DNA of 64,000 bases from CAVYXK01 sp963708245 (GCA_963708245.1 OY970201.1:8122001-8186000), one strand, 5' to 3'; shown: positions 14,970-24,536, numbered from the stretch's first letter. Made by a program: numbers and translations. Notes: a model not told the origin generated them from the sequence alone.

Positions 14970-16763
14970 ATGTCCGGCCTGTTCGAGGACGACCCACTAC
15001 CGCAGCAGGCGCCCCCCGAGGCGACGCCGGAACCGGTCCACACCGCCCCGTATCGGGTGCTGGCCCGCAAGTATCGCCCCGCTGGCTTCGCTGACCTGAT
15101 CGGGCAAGAGGCGATGGTGCGTACGCTGCGGAACGCCTTCGCCACTGGGCGCGTGGCCCACGCATTCATGCTCACCGGCGTGCGCGGAGTCGGCAAGACC
15201 ACGACGGCGCGCATCATCGCCCGCGCGCTCAACTGCATCGGCCCGGACGGCACCGGCGGCCCCACTGCCGACCCCTGCGGTGTGTGCCCCAACTGCACCG
15301 CCATCCTCGCCGATCGCCATCCTGACGTGATCGAGATGGACGCCGCGTCACAAACCGGCGTGGACGACGTCCGCGAGATCATCGAGGCCACCCGTTTCCG
15401 CCCCCTTCAGGCGCGCACCAAAGTCTTCATCATCGACGAAGTGCACATGCTGTCGCGGCAGGCCTTCAACGCCTTGCTGAAGACGCTGGAAGAGCCACCA
15501 TCGCACGTGAAATTCGTCTTCGCTACTACCGAGCTGCGCAAGGTGCCGGTGACTGTGCTGTCGCGCTGCCAGCGCTTCGACCTGCGCCGCGTGCGCATGG
15601 TCGAACTCACTGCGCTGTTCACTCGCATCGCGGAGCGCGAAGGCGTTGCCGTGGAACCCGGTGCCATCGAGCTGATTGCCCGCGCCGCGGACGGCTCGGT
15701 ACGCGACGGGCTCTCCCTGCTCGATCAGGCGATTGCGCAGAGGGATCAGCAAGCGAATGCGCCGATCACGGCCGCAGAGGTTGCGGACATGCTCGGCCTT
15801 GCGGACCGCGAAGCGGTATTCGACCTGCTTGAAGCGGTGCTCGCCGGCAAGCCCGCCGCCGCCCTGGCAATCACCGAGCAGGCCCATGAGCACGGCGCCG
15901 ATCTCGGCACCATGCTAACCGACCTGCTGGAGTTGCTGCACACGCTGGCGCGGCTGAAATCGGTGCCCGGCCTCAGCGACAGCCCTGAACTGCCGGAGGC
16001 GGAGCGGATCCGGGGCGCCGCTCTCGCCGAGAAAATTTCGGTGCCAATGCTCGGCCGCGCCTGGCAGATGCTGCTGAAGGGCGTGGGCGAAGTGGAAGCC
16101 GCACCGGATCGCAGGGCCGCCGCCGAAATGGTGCTGATCCGCCTGTGCCACGTCTCGGATCTGCCCACTCCCGGAGAGCTGGTGCGGCGGCTCGCCGCCG
16201 GGGGCCCCGTTGCGGCTGCTTCGCTATCTCCACCGCCGCCACCATCGGGCGGCGCGCGCTCGTTGGCCGCCGCTTCCCCCGCCCTCGCCGCCCTGCCAGC
16301 GGCGACAGCGCCGCGCTTGGGGAGCTTCCGCGACGTCGCTGCCCTGCTCGCCGAGAAGCGCGAGGCGCTGTTGCATGCCCATCTTCTGCACTCCGTGCAT
16401 CTCGTCCGCTTCGCTCCGCCGGTGATCGAGCTGCGCCCAGAGCCGGGAGCCCCCAAGGATCTTGCCCCCCGGCTCGGCACCCTGCTCACTGAGACGACCG
16501 GCACCCGCTGGACCATCGCGATCTCCACCGAGGCCGGCGAGCCGACCCTTGCCGAGCAGGGCAATGCGGCCGATGCGAAGCGACGCGCGGCAGCGGCTGA
16601 TCATCCGCTGGTGCGGGCCATCCTCGACGCCTTCCCCGGCGCGCGCATCGATGCGGTGCACGACGCAGCCACCGATGCCTATGGCCTGCCGGCACAGCAC
16701 AGCGCGCCGGATGTCGCGGCGGCGGCGGATGACGAACCGATTGAACTGATGGAGTACCGATGA
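14970..16763 (+). CDS. dnaX: DNA polymerase III subunits gamma/tau
   Basis: 597 residues; the clamp-loader ATPase. Walker A GVRGVGKTTTARI, the zinc-binding cysteines including C-G-V-C-P-N-C, Walker B IIDEVHMLS, and the sensor stretch FVFATTELRKVP..LSRCQRFDLRR are all present in the first 260 residues. The C-terminal half is Ala/Pro-rich and ends in PIELMEYR. It provides the tau contact with the polymerase core. The stop is immediately followed by the ybaB start, with no gap. Start ATG follows GGCAGGAGCCCCGC. Confidence 0.95.
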   Translation: MSGLFEDDPLPQQAPPEATPEPVHTAPYRVLARKYRPAGFADLIGQEAMVRTLRNAFATGRVAHAFMLTGVRGVGKTTTARIIARALNCIGPDGTGGPTADPCGVCPNCTAILADRHPDVIEMDAASQTGVDDVREIIEATRFRPLQARTKVFIIDEVHMLSRQAFNALLKTLEEPPSHVKFVFATTELRKVPVTVLSRCQRFDLRRVRMVELTALFTRIAEREGVAVEPGAIELIARAADGSVRDGLSLLDQAIAQRDQQANAPITAAEVADMLGLADREAVFDLLEAVLAGKPAAALAITEQAHEHGADLGTMLTDLLELLHTLARLKSVPGLSDSPELPEAERIRGAALAEKISVPMLGRAWQMLLKGVGEVEAAPDRRAAAEMVLIRLCHVSDLPTPGELVRRLAAGGPVAAASLSPPPPPSGGARSLAAASPALAALPAATAPRLGSFRDVAALLAEKREALLHAHLLHSVHLVRFAPPVIELRPEPGAPKDLAPRLGTLLTETTGTRWTIAISTEAGEPTLAEQGNAADAKRRAAAADHPLVRAILDAFPGARIDAVHDAATDAYGLPAQHSAPDVAAAADDEPIELMEYR

Positions 16764-17087
16764 ATGAAGAACATTTCCGGCCTGATGAAGCAGGCGCAGC
16801 AGATGCAGGAGCGCATGCAGGAGATGCAGTCCAAGCTGGAGGCGCTGGAAATTGAGGGCGTCTCTGGTGCCGGCCTGGTCGCTGTCACGTTGAACGGCAA
16901 GGGCGAGATGAAGCGTGTGAAGATCGACCCGAAATTGGCCGATCCCGCCGAGATGGAAATGCTGGAAGACCTGATCGTAGCGGCTCATGCCGATGCCAAG
17001 CGCAAGATCGAGGCGACCACCGCAGCGGAGATGCAGAAGGTCACGGCCGGCATGCAGCTTCCGCCAGGGTTGAAGCTGCCCTTCTGA
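16764..17087 (+). CDS. YbaB/EbfC family nucleoid-associated protein
   Basis: 107 residues. Starts MKNISGLMKQAQQMQERMQE, with the Gln/Met-rich amphipathic helix that forms the tweezer-like dimer of YbaB/EbfC proteins, then GxGLVAVTLNGKGEMKRVKI and the C-terminal helix of the family. Binds DNA; in E. coli and Borrelia it is a minor nucleoid protein. The dnaX-ybaB-recR order is conserved across bacteria. It starts directly after the dnaX stop codon, so expression is coupled. Confidence 0.93.
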   Translation: MKNISGLMKQAQQMQERMQEMQSKLEALEIEGVSGAGLVAVTLNGKGEMKRVKIDPKLADPAEMEMLEDLIVAAHADAKRKIEATTAAEMQKVTAGMQLPPGLKLPF

Positions 17088-17135
17088 CTGCTTTGTTACG
17101 ACGCTTTCCCCGTCATTCCTGCGGCATGACGAGCG

Positions 17136-17726
17136 ATGGGCGGGCCCGAAGTCGAATTGCTGATATCTTTGCTGGCGAAACTCCCTGGGTTCGGACCGCG
17201 TAGCGCGCGCCGCGCCGCGCTGAAGATGCTGCAACAGCCGGAGTCGCGGATGCTGCCGCTGGCCGCCGCACTGACCGAAGCAGCCGCCGCGGTGCGGCCA
17301 TGCTCGCTTTGCGGCAATATCGATAGCCGCGACCCCTGCATGATCTGCGCCGATCCCGACCGCGACCGCTCGGTGATCTGTGTCGTCGAAAGCGTCGGCG
17401 ATCTGTGGGCGCTCGAGCGGGTCGGTGTGTATGGCGGCCTCTACCATGTCCTTGGCGGCGTGCTGTCCGCGCTCGGCGGCGTGGGGCCGGAGGACCTGAA
17501 CCTTGCCCCCCTGCTGGCACGGGTCGCGGAAGGCGGAGTCGCCGAGGTCATTCTCGCTCTCCCCGCGACCGTCGATGGTGCCACCACGACGCATTGGGTG
17601 AGCGATCGGCTTCGGCCGCTCGGCGTGATGGTGACGAAGCTGGCGCAGGGCGTCCCAATCGGCGGTGCACTCGACGTGCTCGATGACGGCACCCTGGCAG
17701 CGGCACTGCGCTCGCGACGACCGTGA
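17136..17726 (+). CDS. recR: recombination mediator RecR
   Basis: 196 residues. Helix-hairpin-helix LLAKLPGFGPRSARRAAL, the four-cysteine zinc site C-S-L-C...C-M-I-C, and the Toprim domain with VVESVGDLWALE and YHVLGGVLSALGGVGPEDL are in the expected order. With RecO and RecF it loads RecA onto SSB-coated gaps. The C-terminal Walker-like QGVPIGGALDVLDDGT segment is present. The last four bases (GTGA) overlap the next gene's GTG start. Confidence 0.95.
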   Translation: MGGPEVELLISLLAKLPGFGPRSARRAALKMLQQPESRMLPLAAALTEAAAAVRPCSLCGNIDSRDPCMICADPDRDRSVICVVESVGDLWALERVGVYGGLYHVLGGVLSALGGVGPEDLNLAPLLARVAEGGVAEVILALPATVDGATTTHWVSDRLRPLGVMVTKLAQGVPIGGALDVLDDGTLAAALRSRRP

Positions 17727-19291
17727 CGCAGCTCTCCCGCCGTCACCTGATCCATTTTGTCGGCAAGGCCGGTGGCGTGGCGGCGGCCTATCGGACCATG
17801 GCGGCGATGGGGTTGCTCCCGGTACCCGACGCCTATGCCGGCCCACCCGCCCTGCCGCCGGGGCGTGGCCGCCAGGTTCTCATCATTGGCGCCGGCATCG
17901 CCGGCATGGTGCTCGGCCTGGAACTGCAGAAGGCCGGTTATGCCCCCTTGATCCTGGAGGCGCGCGCCCGACCCGGCGGACGCAACTGGTCGCTGCGTGC
18001 CGGTGACGTGGTGCATGAGACCGACAGCGTCCAGCATGTCCGCTGGCACGCGGCCCCGCATCTCTATTTCAATCCCGGGCCGGCGCGAATCCCGTATCAC
18101 CACGACGGCATCCTCTCCTATTGCCGCGAACTCGGCGTGTCGTTGGAAATCATGTGCGACGATAATCGCGGCGCGCTGATGCAGGACGACGCCGCCTTTG
18201 GCGGTGCGCCGCAACTTAATCGTCGCGTGGTCAATGACGCTCGCGGCTACGTCGCTGAGCTGGCGGCCAAGGCGGTGGATCAGGTTGCGCTCGCCGACCC
18301 CGTTACGACTGAGGACAAGGAACGGCTGCGCGCGTTCCTGCGCGCCTTCGGGGCGCTCGACAACGACTTGGCCTATCGCGGCTCGAGCCGCGCCGGCTGG
18401 GCGGAACCCCCCGGTGGCGGCATGCAATCCGGCCGCCTGAATTCGCCGCTTGATCTTCGCGCAATCCTGCAATCGGATTTCTGGCAAGGCCCAATGGAGT
18501 TCGGCGAGCTGCCCGACATGGCGGCAACGATGCTGCAGCCGGTCGGCGGAATGGGGCGGATTGGCGAGGCATTTGGTCGCCGCCTGCGTGGGCGCATTGT
18601 CTACGGCGCCGAGGTAATCGAGCTGCGCCGCACCCCGACAGGCGCGCGTGTGGTTTGGAAGGACACGCGAACGGGTGCCCAGCACACGCACAATGCGCCG
18701 TTCATCGTGATCACCATCCCGTTTCCGGTTCTGCGCGGTCTGGACGCGGATTTCACCCCGGCCACGCGCGCCGCGATCGCGACGGTGGAGTACGTCCCGG
18801 CCGGCAAGCTCGCCTTCCAGGCAAGCCGGCGGTTCTGGGAGCTTGATCACCAGATTTACGGCGGCATCACCTGGACGAGTCGCGACATCACTCAGATCTG
18901 GTATCCCACGGCGGGCATCCATCAGGCGAAGGGCGTGCTGGTCGGCGCCTATATCTGGTCCGACCGCCTGGGCAACACGTTCGCAGAAAAGTCACTGTCG
19001 CAACGAATCGTGGACGCCCTCGCCGATGGCGAGCATGTGCATCCGGAGTATCGGCGTTGGCTCGAGCACGGAGTCTCTGTTGCCTGGAAGAACATCCCCT
19101 TCACCGGCTCTGCCTGGGCCGAGTGGAGCAAAGAAGCGCGGGCGACGCATTATCCGGTGCTGCTTGCCGGTGACGGCCCGTTCCTCTTCGCCGGCGAGCA
19201 CATGTCCTGGATCACCGGCTGGCAGGAGGGCGCCGTCCGCTCGGCGCATTATACGCTGAGCCAGATCGCCGAGCGGATGCGGCCGGCGTGA
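17723..19291 (+). CDS. exported flavin amine oxidase family protein
   Basis: 522 residues. An N-terminal twin-arginine-like signal (SRRHLIHFVGKAGGVAAAYR) ending near AYAGP suggests Tat export of a folded flavoprotein. The FAD-binding dinucleotide fold follows (VLIIGAGIAGMVLGLELQKA, then GGRNWSLR) and the C-terminal FAD motif (FLFAGEHMSWITGWQEGAVR) is intact. Family members oxidise amines, L-amino acids or polyamines; the substrate is not evident. GTG start overlaps recR by 4 bases. It is not a usual member of the dnaX-recR cluster, so the coupling may be opportunistic. Confidence 0.85.
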   Translation: MTQLSRRHLIHFVGKAGGVAAAYRTMAAMGLLPVPDAYAGPPALPPGRGRQVLIIGAGIAGMVLGLELQKAGYAPLILEARARPGGRNWSLRAGDVVHETDSVQHVRWHAAPHLYFNPGPARIPYHHDGILSYCRELGVSLEIMCDDNRGALMQDDAAFGGAPQLNRRVVNDARGYVAELAAKAVDQVALADPVTTEDKERLRAFLRAFGALDNDLAYRGSSRAGWAEPPGGGMQSGRLNSPLDLRAILQSDFWQGPMEFGELPDMAATMLQPVGGMGRIGEAFGRRLRGRIVYGAEVIELRRTPTGARVVWKDTRTGAQHTHNAPFIVITIPFPVLRGLDADFTPATRAAIATVEYVPAGKLAFQASRRFWELDHQIYGGITWTSRDITQIWYPTAGIHQAKGVLVGAYIWSDRLGNTFAEKSLSQRIVDALADGEHVHPEYRRWLEHGVSVAWKNIPFTGSAWAEWSKEARATHYPVLLAGDGPFLFAGEHMSWITGWQEGAVRSAHYTLSQIAERMRPA

Positions 19292-19323
19292 TCGTCTGAC
19301 TGGGGCCTATAGCGCCCCAAGTA

Positions 19324-20979
19324 TCATTCAACTTCGACGTACTTCGCCTTGCCGTTCACCGAATTTGAGAGCAAGCTATCACCGGAATTAAGGGGCACGA
19401 TTGAGGTCCCCGACCCAACAGAATTCACGGACCCGGCAGAACCGTCGGACTCTGCCGCCTCCGGTGGATCAGCAAGGACGGCTTTCAGCACAGCCCGCGC
19501 GGCCTCGTCATCCAGCAGCCGATCAGTCAGGAACGGGTGCCGCAGCGCGTCAACCGCAGAGAGACGCTGCGACGTGTCCGGATTCATCAGCTCGTTGATG
19601 AACCGCGTATAGTCCGTCTCTGCGCCAAAGGTTCCGGTACGCTTCAGCGTTGCCTCCGCTGCCCGCACTTCTCCGTCGAGAGCGGCTATCATCTTTTCGG
19701 CTTTCTCCAACTCGTTCGCGACTTTGGCCTTCGCCACCTCTCCTGGTACCTTCCCGAGCAACTCGGTTAGGCGCTTCCCGATCTCCGTACCGGCGATGAA
19801 CGGATCTGCGGCCAGTTCGCTCAACCGGGTGCAGATGTCCGCGAGCCGATTGTCGAGACTTCCGCCAGCCGGCGGTATTGTGCCTGAAGAAAGCGGCTTT
19901 GGGCTCAGCGATTTCTGCGCCAGCCCCTTCGCGTCCGGCTGAGCAAACGCCTTGGCGTCATCCGACTTCGGCACGTCCTTGTCCGTGTTGTAGCGGAACT
20001 GGTCTCCCTCCATCCCCTTGCGCACGACCTCGCCGGCCGAGAACACATCGGCCTTGCCGATAACCAGCGCGCCTCGCTTCGCGAGTTCCGGGGCGGCACT
20101 GCCATGGCCGAACGGTGCCTGTATCTTATCCGGTCGAAGGCCCATATCGAAGGACAGACCGAAATCAACGATCTTTACCTCTCCGGTGGCCGCGTCGCAC
20201 ATGACGTTGTCAGGGCGAATGTCGTTGTGCGCCACCGCCTGCTGCTGAAGATGAACCAGTCCTTGCAGGATCTGCGTGACCATGTACTGCAAGGTGCCGA
20301 CATATTCCTCCTGCGAGAGCGCCCGGTTCATGCCGGCCTGCTTCAGCGCTGCCTTGTCGCCACGGCGTAACTTCTCCAGCCTATCCATGGCGTCGCTCAT
20401 TTTCTTGCCCTTGATGTCCTCCATTACCAAGCCTTGCTTGCCATCAATCGTCTGCATGCCGAGGCAACGCGCGATGTTCGGATGCTCGCCGACCTTCTCG
20501 TAGACTGCGGCTTCCTTTTTCAGCTCGTCCTGATCCTTCGGCGTATTGCCCTGCTTGATGACGAGCGGCGGCGCATCGGCTATGCCGGTATCGACCCAGC
20601 TCACCGCGCCGAATCCGCCCTTGCCGGTGGGCGTGCCAATATGCGCCTTGGACAGATCGATCTTGCTCGGCCATGGCCGAGGTGGCGGCTGCGTGCCTCT
20701 CGGCGCATCTGTCACCCGCGCCGATCCTGTCACACCGAATGCCCGTTTGAATTCCGCAGTTGTCATCGGGTCGGGGGGTGGCGGCGCGTCCGGGACGGTG
20801 CCGTCGGAGATTGTGGGCTGCGTCGTCTTCGACACAGCGATACCCCCAGGGGACTCCTTCGGCGTGAGGGCGCGGCTTGCCTCCGCGGCGATACGTTCGA
20901 GATCGCGGTGCGCTTCGGCCGCGATCCGCTCGGAATCCGCCTTCGCCTGCTGCTCGATCTCGGCAAAAGTCTGGGGCAC
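19324..20979 (-). CDS. eukaryotic-like serine/threonine protein kinase domain protein
   Basis: 551 residues. A coiled, Glu/Ala-rich N-terminus (1-50) and a Pro-rich linker precede a kinase domain at about 108-330 and 445-490. The glycine loop is GKGGFGAV (119-126), the ATP lysine is in VIKQ (K142), the catalytic loop reads HNDIRPDNV (HND instead of HRD, D253, N258), and DFG is at 272-274. APE-like APEL and the DVFSAGEV helix follow. A low-complexity insert of about 100 residues and a charged coiled-coil lie before the C-terminal lobe (QRLSAVDALRHPFL). No membrane segment or PASTA domain, so it is not a PknB-type receptor. GTG start after GGAG. It is downstream of an unknown gene (45-base gap) and may be an effector-type kinase; this is inference. 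Confidence 0.8.
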   Translation of the reverse strand: MPQTFAEIEQQAKADSERIAAEAHRDLERIAAEASRALTPKESPGGIAVSKTTQPTISDGTVPDAPPPPDPMTTAEFKRAFGVTGSARVTDAPRGTQPPPRPWPSKIDLSKAHIGTPTGKGGFGAVSWVDTGIADAPPLVIKQGNTPKDQDELKKEAAVYEKVGEHPNIARCLGMQTIDGKQGLVMEDIKGKKMSDAMDRLEKLRRGDKAALKQAGMNRALSQEEYVGTLQYMVTQILQGLVHLQQQAVAHNDIRPDNVMCDAATGEVKIVDFGLSFDMGLRPDKIQAPFGHGSAAPELAKRGALVIGKADVFSAGEVVRKGMEGDQFRYNTDKDVPKSDDAKAFAQPDAKGLAQKSLSPKPLSSGTIPPAGGSLDNRLADICTRLSELAADPFIAGTEIGKRLTELLGKVPGEVAKAKVANELEKAEKMIAALDGEVRAAEATLKRTGTFGAETDYTRFINELMNPDTSQRLSAVDALRHPFLTDRLLDDEAARAVLKAVLADPPEAAESDGSAGSVNSVGSGTSIVPLNSGDSLLSNSVNGKAKYVEVE

Positions 20980-21024
20980 GGTACACTCCTTTGGAATCCG
21001 TTGCGCTTATTGGATCCTGTGACG

Positions 21025-21498
21025 TCAAGCAGCCTGTTCCAGCGCCTGCTGCAGTTGCCGCGCGGCTCCCCCTAGGGTCGTCGCGATCGAGACCCGCACA
21101 TCGAACGGATTGCGATCACAGGCGCGGACTTTCACGTCCTGGGTTAGGTAGGTGGCCATCTGCTCGGCCAGCCGGCCGGCGTTGCTGGCCGACTTCGGGT
21201 CGATCTCCGGCAGACGCGCACGCAGCTCCATGAGCGTGCCCTGCAATCTCACCCTGGTATTGCCGGTCACCGCATTCAGACCGAACTCGCCGATGCGGCG
21301 CAGTTCGGGGTCTTGGCTGCCGGCTAGCTTCTGTTGCAGCCGGCCGATCTGGCCATCGACTTCGCGCTGCGCGGCATCGAACAAGGCGAGTGCCTTCTGG
21401 ATGGCGACAACCGCAGGCCGCACACCGCGCGGCGTGTCGGCAAACCGGTAGCCGAGCACGCGTTCGATCCACATCCGTTTTTGCATTGCCTGGTCCAT
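21025..21498 (-). CDS. unknown protein co-transcribed with the kinase
   Basis: 157 residues, alpha-helical and charged, without signal peptide or membrane segment. Start chosen at the ATG after GAAGGAAGG; the open frame runs 20 codons further upstream without coding character. It opens with QKRMWIERVLGYRF, has a heptad-like stretch (VDGQIGRLQQKLAG), and ends in a helix GGAARQLQQALEQA. I do not recognise it. The 45-base gap to the kinase gene and same strand suggest one transcript; a substrate, adaptor or chaperone role for the kinase is only a guess from context. Confidence 0.6.
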   Translation of the reverse strand: MDQAMQKRMWIERVLGYRFADTPRGVRPAVVAIQKALALFDAAQREVDGQIGRLQQKLAGSQDPELRRIGEFGLNAVTGNTRVRLQGTLMELRARLPEIDPKSASNAGRLAEQMATYLTQDVKVRACDRNPFDVRVSIATTLGGAARQLQQALEQAA

Positions 21499-21690
21499 GA
21501 TTGCCTTCCTTCGCTGAATGGCACTGGCGGACGGGCCGGCGCGTCTGTCTAGCGGCAAACTACGGCGGGCAAAGCAGGAGGGTTATGACTCGAGTCACAG
21601 CGTTCGCATTTTTGGCGGGGCCAGCGGGGAACCCCATAGGGCGGAATCTGATCCGCCAATTTTCGCAGGATTGGCCTTGGCCTAATCCGC

Positions 21691-22536
21691 CTAATTCAAC
21701 CGCCCGCGCAGCTCCTCCATTACTGCGCGCACTCGCGTCGCGGCGTCTCCCTGCGGCACGATTGTCAGAAAATGTTCGAAGCAGCGCAGCGCCGCCGCGA
21801 TGTGACCCAGCCGCTGGTGAATCAGCCCCGCCTCCCGCCACAACCCCGCATGGTCCGGAGCGATGCGCAGCATATCTTCCGCCGACACCAGAGCCCCTCG
21901 CAGGTCGCCAGCATCCAGACGGCGCGCCTTGATGTTGTTCTGCAGCCGCAGCAGCACAGCTCGCGTGCTCATCGGCGGCAGCAGGCCGGGGCGCAGCTCC
22001 GCACCCTCGCCTTCGATCCGCTTGAGCAACGCGCGCAGGTCGCGCGCGTCGAGCGGCGTGCCCCCATCGAACACGTCCAGCACGAGCTGCGTGCCCTTGC
22101 CTTGCAGAGCCACTAGGAAATGCGCCGGGAAATCCACCCCGTGCGCGTTCCACCCGGCCGCGCGAGTCGCGTGCAGCCAGATGATGCCGAGTGCAACCGG
22201 CAGACCCTTCCGCCGCTCAACCACCCGGATCAGGTTGGCGTTGGCAAGATCGTCATACGTCTCCGCATCGCCTCGGTAGCCATGCCGCCCGACCAGAAGG
22301 CCGACGAGGGCCTCGGCGCGGACGCTGAGTTCGGTCGCCTTGATCATGCGCGCCAGCGCCACCGAATCGCGTGCGAGCGCCGACAGCTCCTCGCGCGCTG
22401 CCTGCCAGTCGGCATCTGGCGCATCGATACGCGCGAAAGCAAGCGCCGCATCGGCGATGTCGATCTCGACATCCGGCAACAAGCCGATCGCGTCGAGCGC
22501 GACACGCGGGTCCAGCGGGGCGGGTAGTCCAGTCAT
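21691..22536 (-). CDS. SirB1 family transglutaminase-like/TPR protein
   Basis: 281 residues from the ATG at 22534-22536 (a longer frame to 22599 is less likely). The N-terminal two thirds match the SirB1 transglutaminase-like core: YDDLANANLIRVVERRKGLP, ALGIIWLHATRAAGWNAHGV and FPAHFLVAL. The C-terminal third forms TPR-like helices (GALVSAEDMLRIAPDHAGLW, REAGLIHQRLGHIAAALRCF). Cys-His-Asp catalytic residues of true transglutaminases are not all visible, as is usual in SirB1, so enzymatic activity is doubtful. Function unknown; often encoded near central cell genes. Confidence 0.8.
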   Translation of the reverse strand: MTGLPAPLDPRVALDAIGLLPDVEIDIADAALAFARIDAPDADWQAAREELSALARDSVALARMIKATELSVRAEALVGLLVGRHGYRGDAETYDDLANANLIRVVERRKGLPVALGIIWLHATRAAGWNAHGVDFPAHFLVALQGKGTQLVLDVFDGGTPLDARDLRALLKRIEGEGAELRPGLLPPMSTRAVLLRLQNNIKARRLDAGDLRGALVSAEDMLRIAPDHAGLWREAGLIHQRLGHIAAALRCFEHFLTIVPQGDAATRVRAVMEELRGRLN

Positions 22537-22589
22537 GACCGCAAGTGGTACGGCCTCGCGAGGCGGCCTGCAAGCCGCTCTCGCGTCAC

Positions 22590-22646
22590 GCACCCTCACC
22601 CGCCGCGCAAGGGCGCGGCGACCTCTCCCGCAGAGCGGGAGAGGTG
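22590..22646. repeat. REP-like double-hairpin element (copy A)
   Basis: Two adjacent perfect stems, CGCCGCGC-AAGG-GCGCGGCG (22601-22620) and CCTCTCCCGC-AGA-GCGGGAGAGG (22622-22644), preceded by GCACCCTCACC. Related copies occur at 29636 and, inverted, at 37422. This copy lies just past the thiC stop and may act as its transcript end. Confidence 0.75.
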
Positions 22647-22649
22647 ATG

Positions 22650-24476
22650 TTACTCCGCCGCCGGGAGGTAAAGTTCCTTGCCGTGCTCAGCAAATTCCCG
22701 GCTCTTCTGCTCCAGCCCGGCAAGCCGCTCGGCTTCCTCCCGCAGGTCCTGAGTGATCCGCATGGAGCAGAACTTGGGCCCGCACATCGAGCAGAAATGC
22801 GCGACCTTGTGTGCCTCCTTCGGCAGCGTCTCGTCATGGAAGCCGCGCGCGGTGTCAGGATCGAGCGAGAGGCTGAACTGATCCTCCCACCGGAACTCGA
22901 ACCGCGCCCGGCTCACCGCGTCATCGCGCAGCTTTGCCGACGGATGCCCTTTCGCCAGATCAGCCGCGTGCGCGGCGATGCGATAGGTGATCACCCCCGC
23001 CTTGACATCGTCGCGGTTGGGCAGCCCCAAATGCTCCTTTGGCGTCACATAGCAGAGCATCGCGGTGCCAAACCAGCCGATCATCGCCGCGCCGATCGCG
23101 CTTGTGATGTGGTCGTAGCCTGGGGCAATGTCCGTTGTCAGCGGGCCCAACGTGTAGAACGGCGCCTCGCCGCACACGGCGAGCTGCTTCTCCATGTTGA
23201 CCTTGATCTTGTGCATCGGCACATGGCCAGGGCCCTCGATCATCACCTGGCAACCTTTGTCCCAGGCAATCTTCGTCAACTCGCCCAGCGTATCCAGCTC
23301 GGCAAACTGCGCCGCATCGTTGGCATCCGCAATCGAGCCCGGGCGCAGCCCGTCGCCCAACGAGAACGACACGTCGTATTTGCGCATGATGTCGCAGATC
23401 TCATCGAAGTGCTCGTAGAGGAAGCTCTCCTTGTGGTGTGACAGGCACCAGCGCGCCATGATCGAGCCGCCGCGGCTGACGATGCCGGTGACCCGCCGCG
23501 CCGTCAGCGGCACGTAGGCCAGCCGCACACCGGCATGGATGGTGAAGTAATCGACTCCCTGCTCGGCTTGCTCGATCAGAGTGTCCTTGAACACCTCCCA
23601 GTCGAGCTTGTCCGGCTCGCCATCGACCTTCTCCAGCGCCTGATAAATCGGTACAGTGCCGATCGGCACCGGAGCGTTGCGCAGGATCCAGTCGCGGATG
23701 TTGTGGATGTTGCGCCCGGTGGAGAGGTCCATCACCGTATCCGCGCCCCAGCGGATAGCCCAGACCATCTTTTCCACTTCCTCCGCGGCACCTGACGTGA
23801 CAGCGGAGTTGCCGATATTGGCGTTGATCTTCACCAGGAAGTTGCGACCGATGATGACCGGCTCCAGCTCCGGGTGGCTGATGTTGGCGGGGATGATTGC
23901 GCGGCCGCGGGCGATCTCGTCGCGTACGAACTCCGGGGTGACGAATTCCGGGATCTCGGCACCGAAATCCTCGCCGTCGGCGCGGCGCTCGACCGCACCG
24001 TCGGGCGTGTTTTGCCGGCCGAGGTTCTCGCGATGGGCGACATAGATCATCTCTTCCGTGATCAGCCCGGCGCGCGCGAATTCAAGTTGTGTCACGAGCT
24101 GACCGGGTTTGCCGCCTAGCACCCGATGCTCGGCGGGACAGAGCGGCACCAGCCGATCGCCCACAGCACCGCCATTGTCCTCAGGCTTCACCGCGCGGGC
24201 ATCGAGCCGCGCGAAACCACGCCGGGCGATCCAGTCGCGGCGAACCGGCGGCAATCCTGCTTCCAGGTCGATCGTCAACGCCGGATCAGTGTACGGGCCG
24301 GACGTGTCATAGGCGCGATACGGTGCTTCTCTGGCAGAGGGATCGAGCGCAATCTCCCGGAATGGCACGCTAAGATGCGGGTGGGCCTCCGGAGATGTGT
24401 AAATCTTGCGGGAGCCGGCGATTGCGCCGGTGGTCACCGTGCTCGGGCGGGCGGTTGTCTTCGATTGGACCGTCAT
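22650..24476 (-). CDS. thiC: phosphomethylpyrimidine synthase ThiC
   Basis: 608 residues from the ATG at 24474. A radical-SAM enzyme converting aminoimidazole ribotide to HMP phosphate in thiamine synthesis. The C-terminal [4Fe-4S] motif is seen in HFCSMCGPKFCSM (C-x2-C-x4-C), with MIEGPGHVPMHKI and GWFGTAMLCYVTPKEHLGLP earlier, all diagnostic of ThiC. An N-terminal ThiC-associated domain is present. Expression should be controlled by the TPP riboswitch directly upstream (24537-24650). No other thiamine genes are adjacent. Confidence 0.95.
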   Translation of the reverse strand: MTVQSKTTARPSTVTTGAIAGSRKIYTSPEAHPHLSVPFREIALDPSAREAPYRAYDTSGPYTDPALTIDLEAGLPPVRRDWIARRGFARLDARAVKPEDNGGAVGDRLVPLCPAEHRVLGGKPGQLVTQLEFARAGLITEEMIYVAHRENLGRQNTPDGAVERRADGEDFGAEIPEFVTPEFVRDEIARGRAIIPANISHPELEPVIIGRNFLVKINANIGNSAVTSGAAEEVEKMVWAIRWGADTVMDLSTGRNIHNIRDWILRNAPVPIGTVPIYQALEKVDGEPDKLDWEVFKDTLIEQAEQGVDYFTIHAGVRLAYVPLTARRVTGIVSRGGSIMARWCLSHHKESFLYEHFDEICDIMRKYDVSFSLGDGLRPGSIADANDAAQFAELDTLGELTKIAWDKGCQVMIEGPGHVPMHKIKVNMEKQLAVCGEAPFYTLGPLTTDIAPGYDHITSAIGAAMIGWFGTAMLCYVTPKEHLGLPNRDDVKAGVITYRIAAHAADLAKGHPSAKLRDDAVSRARFEFRWEDQFSLSLDPDTARGFHDETLPKEAHKVAHFCSMCGPKFCSMRITQDLREEAERLAGLEQKSREFAEHGKELYLPAAE

Positions 24477-24536
24477 CGGCGCTCTCCTCGGTAATAGGAT
24501 CGCCGGTACGGAACTGGGGCGGTGGCGTGATGGTCC

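Noticed and set aside
16224..17846. 540-codon minus-strand open frame over dnaX-ybaB-recR
   Set aside because: Fully antisense to three well-supported genes; no motif in the translation.
17441..18922. 493-codon minus-strand open frame over recR and the amine oxidase
   Set aside because: Antisense to an intact FAD enzyme and recR; no ribosome-binding site or domain.
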